Shown here: in pieces, positions 39,388 to 51,200 of the stretch | Numbering within the stretch: position 1 is the stretch's first letter | Layout of the letters: every line of letters starts with the position of its first letter | NCBI GenBank assembly: GCA_013365325.1 | Contig: JABVXV010000076.1 | Span: 62,001 to 126,000 of the forward strand | DNA: 64,000 nt | Source: Dipetalonema caudispina | Lineage: Eukaryota > Nematoda > Chromadorea > Rhabditida > Onchocercidae | Reading direction: 5' to 3' | Made by a program: the position numbers and the translations under genes | Notes under the pieces: model-generated | Seen by the model: only the letters and a program-made list of their open reading frames with translations | Told to the model about the DNA's origin: nothing | Database searches by the model: none

Positions 39388-41057
39388 CTATGGAAGATGA
39401 TCGCGAACTTCTCGTTCAATTTTCTTCACCAAAATATAGGCGCTATCTGGTTCAATCCTTTTGTAATATTTTTCTGCTACTCCAACAACTTCAAAACCGA
39501 AACGCTTGTAGAAATCTAATGCTGATTCATTATTAATCTGAAAAAAAAAATGAAATATAAATTTGGGTAGTTTCATCATAATTACATGTAATCCATTAAA
39601 TACTCTTGAGGAATCGGAAAGAAGAATCCGAATCAGTTAAGTAATGAAATCCAAAAATCTATGTAAGAATAACAGAAGCCCATGAATAACATTATGTGAC
39701 ATGATATTATATGTACCAACATTTAATTGTTGAGCAGTATCAGGAAGATGCTCTTAATTAGTTTCTACACTAAGCAATTTTATAAAAGCTAGGGAAGATT
39801 CTTCTAGTGAAATAATACAGATAGGCGATGTTCACAGCAAAATAAAAATTAAATATGAGGAGAAACCTGCACATGAAGATAGATGTTTTCAATTGTCGGG
39901 TCTTTGTCGCAGAGTGTGAAAACATGTTCCAATAACATCGTGCCAATCCCAAGCCTGCAAATTAAATAAAATTTTTTAAATATTAGTCGAAATTTGCTAT
40001 TCACGTATAAAGCTACCACACCTTATCAATAGGTTTACCCAATAAGTGGAGCGGAAATAACGCAAATAAACTTTAAATATAAAATAGAAACACGAAATTT
40101 TATCAAATTCGATTTCTCTGATAGTCGTTATAAGCCATTCATTACTTGCAATAGACTACTGTAAAATTCATTTATCCAACATATAATACTCCAATTTTTT
40201 TCAAAGTAGCTTATTATGATTATAGCAATCCAATAAACATATACATTATTAGCATTATTAGCTTACCGTCTGTAAGGTGCCAAAGTTCCAAGTGTCATAA
40301 TATACAGCCGACGACTGCCATTTTGCGCATCAATTCGACAGCAAACACCACCCACAACTATATCATTAAAATAAGCTAATTTCGCTAGTTCACCCGCTGT
40401 GACGATTTCCTTATAAAATTTATCATTGTACGCTACGGGGAAAACTGCTTGATTAAGCCGTCTCAATTGCTGAAAAAGAAATTGCTCATGAAACAAGCAC
40501 TTGCAAAATTCATACACATATTACTATCGCTATCCAGTGAAAAAGATCAAATTAAGTTTAAAAAATTCAGCTTGATAATTCTGACATTTCAAATTAACGT
40601 AACGTACGTACAATAAAATCCTCAAGTACGCTTTTTAAATTCACCCAAAATTTTAGAAGAATAAATTAGGCACTTCTAGAACGATAAAATAAACAATGTG
40701 TTGTTTATCGTTCCTAAAAAATAATTCCATCGCTTTCTAATAATTTCCCAAAAATAATTTTCTTTTTCAAATGCAGGGTTATCAAGAATCTAAGTTGCAC
40801 ATTAGAAGCAAACTTACATCGCAGCAATGGTTAAAATATGATTCAAAAAAAAAAAAAAAAAAATATGAACTCGTATTAATGATCACCTCAACATTGTGAT
40901 GAGTGATATCACCTAATTCCATATCACAACGTCCAACACATCTCACTCGTCTCGGTTCATCCGTCATCACAAATGACTGTCCATTAACCTCACAAGTCAT
41001 GCATTGACTTATGTTATTATCATTTGAAGCATTTTCTGTATTTTCTGATGGTGCCAT
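39388..41057 (-). CDS. NAA50: N-alpha-acetyltransferase NAA50 (San)
   Basis: Acetylates N-terminal Met of proteins whose second residue is hydrophobic, works with the NatA complex, and is required for sister-chromatid cohesion in animals. Exons 41057-40887, 40469-40267, 39954-39867 and 39537-39388 join in phase, giving 203 residues. The GNAT fold is clear: ELGDITHHNVEQLRRLNQ, FPVAYNDKFY (substrate-binding Phe-Pro and Tyr), YIMTLGTLAPYRRLGIGT (catalytic Tyr and acetyl-CoA loop), YLHVQINNESALDFYKRFGF and YYKRIEPDSAY. The core matches human NAA50 closely. A 44-residue N-terminal extension before the usual start carries CX2C and CX3C pairs. A trans-splice-like acceptor (TGTTGCAG) 20 bases before the ATG at 41057 supports the long start. 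Met46 is the position where the human protein begins. Confidence 0.93.
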
Positions 41058-41081
41058 TAAATATAGTGAAATATGTCCTGC
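41058..41081 (-). promoter_or_regulatory. likely spliced-leader acceptor of NAA50
   Basis: On the minus strand AAATGTTGCAG ends at 41078, 20 bases before the ATG. It decides for the long N-terminus. Confidence 0.45.
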
Positions 41082-41828
41082 AACATTTAAAAAATTCCAG
41101 TAGAATTGAACTCAGTTCAGATGACTCTACCAATTTTCCATAAGGAACTAAAAATTCTAACAAACCACCTAAGTAATACTTTTCAAAAATTGGAAATATG
41201 TTGAATGACAACAAAATCTTTGTTTCGATATTACATTTCGCTTAGATCACATCACTTATGCTGATTACAATAATGCCGTACGTAACCTATTACTTGCAGC
41301 AAAGCGTTAATAGAACAATCATTATCTCTACAATTATCTTTCATTCTTACCTATTTTTTTATCATCATTATTAAAATTGATAAAGCATAAAAACTAATTA
41401 CGACCTTGTTCATCTCAATTTCCAATAATAGAAATTGATTTTCAAGTAAAACAGCCATTAAGCTACATAACCTTGGAAATTGAAAGAAAAAAAAAACAAG
41501 AGGGATTAAATCAGTATTTATTGCAACAAATAAGATTTCAACTTTCGAGATCTTTTCTCAACACAAGGATAATGTCTGTGTTTCTTCTAACAGAAAAAAA
41601 TTGCATAACAATGAAATCAGGTATGAAAGCAAAATTCTAAATGTAATTTTTAAAACGATTAGGTCACATTTTGTCAAAGAATTGAAAGAGCGCTAATAAA
41701 ACGATAAGGCTAAATAATATACTGATGAGAAAAATCAATACATGATTATAATAGGTAGTGATGTGATAAGGGTAATCAGTGCACTGATATGAATAATAGA
41801 TCGATATTAATGAACATATACTGTCAAT

Positions 41829-42165
41829 TTATGAGCAAAAAAATAAAGGATGAAAAAAGATTATAAACAAACAAGTTATTTTTAAAGCGATAAAAATGCC
41901 ACCAATAATTTCATTATCTTCGTATGTTTTGAAATTATTGGAATTAGTCGGATCTCGCTCACCATGTGGAAGTAATACGATCTGATAACATCTCAAAATA
42001 TGATGGGATGCAGTTCCGAGAGTTAGGAAAATAACCAGAGTGAAATAACTAAATGCTTTCTTCACCTCACCCCAGTAACGTGGACCAGTGATAGTTTGAC
42101 AGGATGAATCAGATGGGATAGCTTGATAGTAAATTGCAGAAAAACAAAGACCAAATAACCCAAAA
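41829..42165 (-). CDS. possible small membrane-protein exon
   Basis: An open frame from a stop at about 42170 to 41829 encodes about 110 residues with three hydrophobic stretches: LFGLCFSAIYY, FSYFTLVIFLTLGTA and IFIALKITCLFIIFF. A polar loop, PHGERDPTNSNNF, lies between the second and third. It has no clear ATG before the first stretch and no obvious acceptor except ACTATCAAG at 42122. GT donors occur inside. It lies just downstream of the CEP350-like gene and upstream of NAA50, same strand. It could be an internal exon, a small gene or chance. Confidence 0.28.
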
Positions 42166-42235
42166 GATCACAACAAAAAATCTTCGAGAGGAATCAATTA
42201 AAACTTTCACATATAAAATACATGTGCTAAAAACA

Positions 42236-45200
42236 TTAAACATTAATGGCAGTTAATAACGATTCATCCAGTTGCTCATTCCATAATTCAGCAATTAGCT
42301 CAGTCTTAATTTCATCTTCATAATTTTCCAATACATCCTCCCAACTATCTTGTTCCGCATAAAGCTCTTCCAGAACGATATTTTCGATATCAGAATTACG
42401 GCCGCGTGATAATGATTCCCAACGCTTCCTTTCCTTTCCATCCCATTTATTTTCTAAATAAAACACAATAATTAATAAAAAAGCCAGTATATTGGAACGA
42501 CCTAGTTGATTAATGCAAAAGTACCTAGCACTATGTTTTGGAAATAGCCGCACATGTATCATCCGAAAAAGTCCACGATACCAACTATTTCCATGAGTCA
42601 ATTCCACATCCATAAGTCTTTTTTTCTATAGCTGCACAACGTATTCGGTACCAACTATCAAATTTTATGGCTTTCGAAATATATTCTTTCATAGAAATTC
42701 CGTTTAATCAATTTCAAGAAGCAACTGACTTTGGTAATATTTGGAAAGCTGTTTTTGAAGGATGCTTTCAAGATGCAACAGATTTCGAGGTCGAGAACAA
42801 TTGATATTTGTTAGTCCCATATATCGGCCACGGCCAACATCTTTGAAACAACGTTTCGCAATTTCACAACATCGATCCGCGATCATTTGCCTGCATTATT
42901 TATTTATTCCATTCTTTATTATGCTGTTGTTTGTCATAAGAGATACTGCTATTTTTAAAATGACATTCTAACAACCAATAAATGCACAAATCCAGAATAG
43001 TTTGAATACGTATGAAGGTTAAGGGAAAAATGAAAGAAACGACAGAAGAGGAGAAGAGGGCAAAGATGTGGAAGTTTAGAAGGACAAATACTCAGCACTT
43101 GTCAGCCTTCGGAATTAAGAAGAAATTTCTTTTCTTGAGCTTGAAGTAGCAAAAAGTGGTTAAAAAATTTTAACCTCATTTGTACTTCCTGCGATGTAGT
43201 TCGACTTGGATCGTCACTGACCACTATTTCTAATGGTTGTTTCGAGCTAGCCAAATTCCATATTTGCTCACTTACTGAGTGGATTTCTGCGGCAGCCCAT
43301 TTTTCATCACTCAGATAATATCTAGAATAAACAATGTAGCATTATTTAATTAGAAGCATTGGAATAGAACAAAATTATTAAAACAAATGTTGTAGAATCT
43401 GATTCAATAATATCTTGAAAAATTCAATTGAATTTGAATATATAATTCAATTGAACACAGGAAGACCTTTATGGCTTCTAAGGATGTAAGAATCTTCCTA
43501 TACTATAAATAATGTAACACCTGAACTGTGGTGATGAAACAAATTTTGGTGAACTGATCTGTAAATCACTCCTTATTTCTACAGAGCTGTTGGATCCCTT
43601 TAACTTCGAAGGAAAATCATTCTCTTCGGTAATAGCTTCTGCTTCTGTGTTATTTACACCACTCAAATCAAGGACAGGTATTAGGTCTTCGGGCTGAAAA
43701 GATATCAAAGCAAACATGATGATAAGCATTTGATGATTCCTATGAGTAAGTAAATAACTGAATATCTTGACCTGACTTCTATGGGCTTTTCAGATTGATT
43801 CCTCTATTGAAATTATGAATAAGAGAAAAGAGAAAAGAACTGAACGAGGAAAAAATTAATCCTCGACTCGACTAAATGTTACCATAACTTGTGATTCGGC
43901 GGGATTTAGAGAGTTCTGTATTCCTCTGTGTTAATAATTTTAAAAAACTGCGATTAAGCTGAAACAGATACGTTTCAAAGAGCAAGAAAAGTTACTCACC
44001 ACTGGAATTTTATTTAAATCGTAACTTTGATCACTCTGCCATGAGTTATCTGTGGGTAGTGCAGCTGAATTTGCAGGCAATTGATTATGATCTTCAGGGA
44101 GTACAAACGTTTCATCCCCTAACGTTCGATTATGCGCCAACGTCAGCATAGTTGTTAAAGAATCTTCTAACAATGATTCGAGCAGGGAAGCAGACAAAGG
44201 CGATATACAACGACTCGGCTCTGCCTTCTGAATATAAAAAGTAAATCTTGACAAAACTGAAACACGAATAAAATAGAGGTCTTAGTACTTTTATACCTTA
44301 TGTTGCACTTTGCTAAGAATCTCTAAATATCCGACCAACTTACCATGAATATTTAACATTCGTTAGAGTGCAAAAAAATTGCACAGAATCTTAATTTTTC
44401 CACAAAATTATAAACTATATTTTGATAGAAAAAGTTCATAATGGTATGTACTTACAGACGTACGAGGACTATCTGTGATACTTCTGGAATTATCCTCACG
44501 TGGCATCGATGCGGCATATCTGGCTGATGCAGGACTTCTTGATGAGGGAAGTGGACTGACCGTAAGTTTAAATTTCCTCAGTTTTGGAGAAGTCGGCAGC
44601 GATATTTGCTGAAAATAAAGAATAAAAGCTCTTAAATCTTGCTAAGAGAACAGGAAGACATCAAAACGAATTGCAAGGAGAAAAATAAATAATTATTTAG
44701 TGTGGAAATCTTCGTGATAAACGTGTGCTAAATACATTATGAACATACTATACTTTACTCACTCCAATGATTAGCAATCTGGAATATGTAGTGCAACTTA
44801 TTATTACAGATATATTGCCTCCAAGAATCAAACTCATAATTAGTTACTCGTACTACATTTGCTTCGCACTATCACAAACAAAACACGTCTTAATAGTAAA
44901 CTTACTGTTATCTTACTGTCAATTGGTACATCTGGAGTGGGCGATGAAACGGTCGTGTGAAAACTTGACGATGACTCTGTAAATGTACAATTTGTAGAAT
45001 TAAAATTTACCTTTTATTCGATTATCACCTAATTTTCTGAAAAATAAAGCAAGACGGAAATTCAAGCTGTTTCCTGATTATTCCAAATAATAAATAGATA
45101 TAACAATGAACGTCTTATAAATATCCAGCACCAAGAACATTTGAGTATCTTAATCTTCTTAAAGATAAGCGACCAAACTATATTCAACTTGGTGGAACTT

Positions 45201-48200
45201 TTCGTAAGAGCGACGTAACTTGGAGCTAAAGTGGAAAAGCTTACAAAATATGCATCTGATGCATCTATACTATGAGCACAAAAAGTAAGTGATAACAAAC
45301 TCCTGTTCAAATTCAAAACATGAAAATCTGCAGTGTGATCCACACACACTATTAATTGCAATTAAGTGAAATGATTGATTGATAAGCTAGTGTAAAGAAA
45401 CCGACTGCACTGACGATTATAATATTGAAACCACTACCTTGTGAAGTAATTGTATCCTCTTCTATTCCATCATCACCTTTTTCTTCATTGTCGGTTTCGA
45501 TATCAGATGGTAGTGGTGTAAAAAATTCCTCATCAATAAAACTGGAAGGTAAATTATGGCGATCAGCATCAGTTTCGTTTTCATCGATTGTATCACCCGG
45601 TTGAACGGCTGACTGCTCCTGTTCTTCCACTTGGGAATAGCTTGTATCGGATCGACAAGGAACAGATATCAGCAGTGCCTCTTTTGAAGTATCCTGTTTC
45701 AAACTTGCAGTTGCGTTATATATTAATTCAGTAGAATGAATACTTCCTGGTGAATCGATTAATAAGTGGGCAGGATCTTTTGAAATTGTTGAAACAACTT
45801 GCGAGCAGGATAACTTCTTGTCTGTGGATAATGGCGTTTCATTCGAAGTACTGCAACTTTCTTCTACATAGTTTGAATTAAGAGAGTGTTCACTGAGCCG
45901 ATCTGAAGTAAGTCTTTGAGATGTTAAAGTGCTAATCGAAGATAATTCGATGGAATGACATGTGTCATGCGTTTTTTCAGATGAGGGGAGGTTTTTACAT
46001 CGTTCAGAAACACTATCGGCTCCTGATTCTTCTTCTAGAGTAAGCTTCGAAAACTGAGAGCTTTCTATATTTCCTTTTTTAGGGTCTCGTTCTGAATCAC
46101 AGAATTTGTTTGCGGAGTGAATATCAGCACTGAAACTCGTTCTACTTTTATCAGTTTCTGAAAATCTTCCATCCGAAAACGTTCTTTCTGCACTGATTCC
46201 CATCGAAGTAAGTTTCGAAGATGATATTGGGTAGCCTTCATAACTTGCTGTAGGCACGTCAAATGACTGTTCATTGTTATCATCTAAAAACAGACGCATG
46301 GATGAAATCGAACGGTCATGGAGAATATTCAAAAATAAACTCAGAGATAATGAAAAACTGATTACCGTTCCCATTTTGCAATTTAATCAATTGTGCAATA
46401 TCTTTTTCTGTTTCCGTAATGTAACGTACATGTGCATCGATTTGCGCCCTCAATGAGTTTTCCTCACTGAAAATTGCTATCGCGATGAAAAATATGAACT
46501 ATCAAATCGTAGCTTTATTAAGTTTTACTAAGCTTTGATAAATCAGCATGAAAAACAAGAGAGACATTGCGGAAGAAAGCAGAAAAAAATATACTAGGCA
46601 GTCTACTCATTGTTGTATTCATCTCTCTCATAATACATAAGTACGTGCCTCTGATCATTTCGCATAACTCTCTGATCGAATGTCCTCTTCAGGAAATCTG
46701 CTTCTCTTCTTTTCCATTTTAACTCTTCACGCAACTGTTCCAAGTTCTTCTTATAACTCGTCGGATTTCGTACTAAAACATTAACATTTCAAATGGATAG
46801 AACTATTTATAACATTAGTTACTCATCTGCCAAAAACCGTTTGATGTGACCTACCTCTCCCTTCTTGAATATTTCGAACAACTCGAAAAGGAGTTGAAAA
46901 TAAGGGCCTTATATTGTCAATGTTTGCAGCAAGATCGTCGTAATTTTTTAGTCCTTGAAAAAAAAGATGGATGATTTGATAAGATAAATAAAAAATATAA
47001 AAAATAAGGAGTGAGAAAATAACTTCAAATCATTCTTCGAATGTTGCTCACTTCCAATTTTCACAGTACTTATGGAAACTCGTAAAATGATTAAATCATT
47101 TGAATGTTACACTGGGTTAACAATTTATCTAATTTCCTATCGGCATATCCAAACAATTACAAAAAGATTCAAACGAATGATCTTTTTTTGGTTTTGTTCA
47201 GTTACAGCTTATTTGCTCAATGCTATAGACAATCCAGCATAAAGTAATGAAACATAACACTGAGCATAATATCTAAAATTATAACATTTTGGATTATTAA
47301 GACTGAAAAAACTTCAACAATCTACACCAACACTGATTGGCATGTGGAATGCAGTTCAGTAAATGGAGCATTCAAATGTTCTTAGAATATATTAAACAAA
47401 ACGAAAGAATCAACCACGTGAACGTGTCCTTAATTTTAGTTCCCATCTCTCCAATTCATTCGCCAAATTATTTTTCTCGAAATCTTTTGTCCAAAGAAGC
47501 ACTTTCTCCGAACCGTGGCGGAATTTTTCGAAATTTGAATCCTTTTTGATACCTCTACAAAGCATTTATTTCCAGTCAATTAACAAGTTGTTGATGTAAG
47601 GCTCAACAATGGCTACTCTTTCTCCAAGCATCATATCTGCAGATATAAACAAAATCTATATTATGCCTCTGATGACAACTATTGTATACGTTGTTCGGTA
47701 AAAATAATATAGTAGAAATAAAGGTACATTCAAATTTCGATAAGTCTTACCTTAAAAGTCTCAAATGTTTCTGTAAATCGAGATTAAGCAGCTGTATTCG
47801 TGCAGTCTCATGCAAATGGTAATCCACCAAATTCTTCTGCAAAATGCAGACAAAATAAATCTGTAAGAGAAGAAAATCGATCATTCTTATTCTTACCAAT
47901 GGCATTGCACTGTGAACCGTATCGATATATTTTCGTTTCAGCAACAAACATGCTGCTTTTATTCTTTCTTCTTCATTGTCCACTTTCCACAGATTTTCAA
48001 CCTTCTGCTGACAATACAGTCTGTAAATTGATTATGGATTACCGAAATAAAAAGTAATCAATAAGTAGCCTCGTTGCGTTAAATTAATGCATGTCTTTCA
48101 ATAAAAGAATTTTCATTTTTTGTGTACTCTGCAGTAAGACTGTAAATTACGAAAATAACAGTAATGGAATATAAATATCAAATAAAAATGAGAAACTGAT

Positions 48201-51200
48201 ACTTACTTACGAAGTCTAACAAAATACAGCATACTATCACTGTAGAATTGTCGAAGGGCCTTTACAGTGTTATTCGCATAATATTCACGTTTCAACAATT
48301 CTCGCGATGAGTATGCTTGTGAACTATTGACTTCATCACTCTGAGTGATGTCTAAAAATATTTAAATAAAAGAAGAAACTATCGAATTAAAAGATGAAAA
48401 CCTGGATGTAAGTTACAACTTTCATTATTCAGACTAATCTAGCATTATTCTGGACAACTAGAGTAATGATAAAAAAACAAACGAGGAGAGAAAGAAAGAT
48501 AGATAACAAAAGGAAATTGATTGCACAGGAATGTATTTTTGTACTAACAGAACGCCAATCAGAATAGACGAATCTGCTATGATCATACAAAAGCAAATTC
48601 TAGCAATAAAATGGAAATTTCTCGAAATAAACTTTAATTTTACAATGTAATTGACATTTTTTAATGTAAACATCATGCAGCAAGCAAGATTCTCTTATAC
48701 AATAAAATGAGACATAAGTTTACCATTAAGGACAGAATGTGTCGACGGTGACTCATTTAGTAATTCCACATCAGAGCTCTTTGCTTGCTGTACAACCTAA
48801 AACGAATATCCGTTTAAATCTATTGGCTAATACTCTAAAATCTTATAAAGAAGAACAGACGTATAATATACCGTTTGTGGTGTTACTTCAGATTCAGCGC
48901 TTCGTATTTCACTCTTTGTACCATCATCATCATCATCATTATAATCCTGGACTGCATCTATTTTTGAGAACGACGATATGGGTAAATCGATTGGATCACA
49001 ATTTCGTTCCTTGAGAGGATATTGAGACAACTTATACATCTGTAAACAAACAGAAGTTCTTATAAAAGGAAAAGATGCGATACGACACAACAACGCCATA
49101 TCAAGAGAAAAAGAGCAAAATCTCTGAATACGACTAACATAACAGAAGAATAATCTGAAAATTATAATTCAGATAAAAGCATGCACAGCTAAGAACCCAT
49201 ATAGAGCACTATCGTTTACATGGCACATACTCAGAATTGTTAAGGTAATACTATCAACAAACAAACACATGTGGTTTGGGAATATGTAGTGCGATTAAGA
49301 GCGGTATGATCAACGAATTAAAGCTTTTTCCTAATCCATTAATCAAAATTTAACAGTACTTCATGTTCAAATAACTCATCAAGTGCAAGTTATATTCCAT
49401 AGCATGTGCATATCAAGTTACAAATACTAAAGGTACAGTGCAAGTGCATGAAATTACGTTGCATGTGCATGTACATAATCTACAGTAACAAGTATTACCA
49501 AATCATGAACAAAATGTAATATGCGCCCAACTTAAAAAAAAAGATACATTATTGGTAAATGAATTATGCTGAAGCGCCTTATTCATGCGCTGTTGTACGG
49601 TTGCATAAAAGCTGCTTTGACGATCAAAACATCTTTCGTTTGATGGTGAGTCCTGAAATTGTATACCTAAGTTAACTCACTAATGCTAAGAAACTATAAA
49701 TCTTTGGTTGAGGAGGAAAATTAGATAGAACCGTAGGTTCCTTTTCTTGCATATTTCCATATAAAGATTATCAATTACCTATTCAAGCAAAAAATCAGTG
49801 AGTAGAAAGAAGACAATAATTACTTGATCAAATAAATACCTTATCCACATGTAATATCAGCAAGATTAAAACCAAAATACTTTATCGGAACATATTTTCT
49901 TTTGTTTTCATCCACTGCAACTCAATTTCTGACACCGAAAAATCCCACTGATGCTAATAAACGATTCTACTGTTCTTTATTTATTTATTCTCAATTCCTA
50001 ATTTTGGTTGTCTGCATTTACCGCAGTACAATTCGATCAGTCCTGATCAGTTGTATGTTTTTGCTAGATATTAATTTCTGACGTCGTTGTAAACCACAAA
50101 CTGTCTATTGATAATAAAATATTTGCGCTAACAAAAGAAGTGCGTAGAAATAAAAAAAACTGCAGAACGAGAGCTCCTTTAAAGCAATAAATGTATGGTT
50201 ATGTCAGATTACATGATATAATCTCGCTAAAGCACTGCACACTAATATTTTGGTATTATAAAAAAAATTCATACGAATGTTCGCTGGTAGCTCGTGAGGT
50301 GAGATATGTGAACTAATTACCTTAAAACAAAAAAGGACAGTATAGTTCTTTCTCCCCTACAAAAGCATCCAAGAATTGCACGTTGCAAAAAAAGCAAAAT
50401 AGGGACTTATCGCAAGCGAAACCAAAAGAAATAAACGAAGGAAGCCTAGTGATACGTACCCTGCTATCACCGACTTCATTTTCATGTAATAAACGTTGGC
50501 TACCGAACGCATCACGAACATCCCGAAGGTGTTGACTCATTTCAGCAACCTTTCTTCCATAAGCAATGTGAGCTTTTAGCCGACAGCCCAATGTTTTACC
50601 GCGTGTTACATCTTTGGCATTCTGCTGTAAGTCTACTACTAGTAGCTGTTAGTAGTTGGAAAAGAAGCAAAAAAACGTACTAAAAATGAAAGTAAAAATG
50701 AAAGATTGACTTAGCAAACCTTAGAAAAGAGATGGTCGTTGTTAGAAAAACGGTTTTCCAAAATGCATCTTTTGGAGAAAGATTCGTCTTCCATTTTCGC
50801 ACAATCGAACATTGAAGATATCGATACACGATTTGAAAATGATGCTTGCAAAAAGTGTGCTGCTCTGTAACAAAATTACCGAGAAAAAAGTTGAGCAGCT
50901 ATAAATGGATTTGAATAATTCCCAATTAATACCTAGCCTTTAACAACCTTCATCTATTGTCGTGTTTTAGAACAAAATGCACACAGGTAATGAATCTGAT
51001 ATGAATTGTTGACCTAACAAATCAAACAACGTATTTTTCTTTATCGAGTGATAATTGACAATGCTGATATTGGTAGATCGAGACTAATTAATTTAGCCAA
51101 TAAAGAAAGAATAAAACGAGTGACAGTGGAATTTCATGAGCGAAAATGAGAAACGCTGCGAAAATATTACTTATCGATATCGCTTTCCAAATTATTCAAA

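Noticed and set aside
45062..45361. 99-codon minus-strand ORF next to the large Ser-rich exon
   Set aside because: It is inside the CEP350-like intron 44977-45437, and the neighbouring exons join in phase without it.
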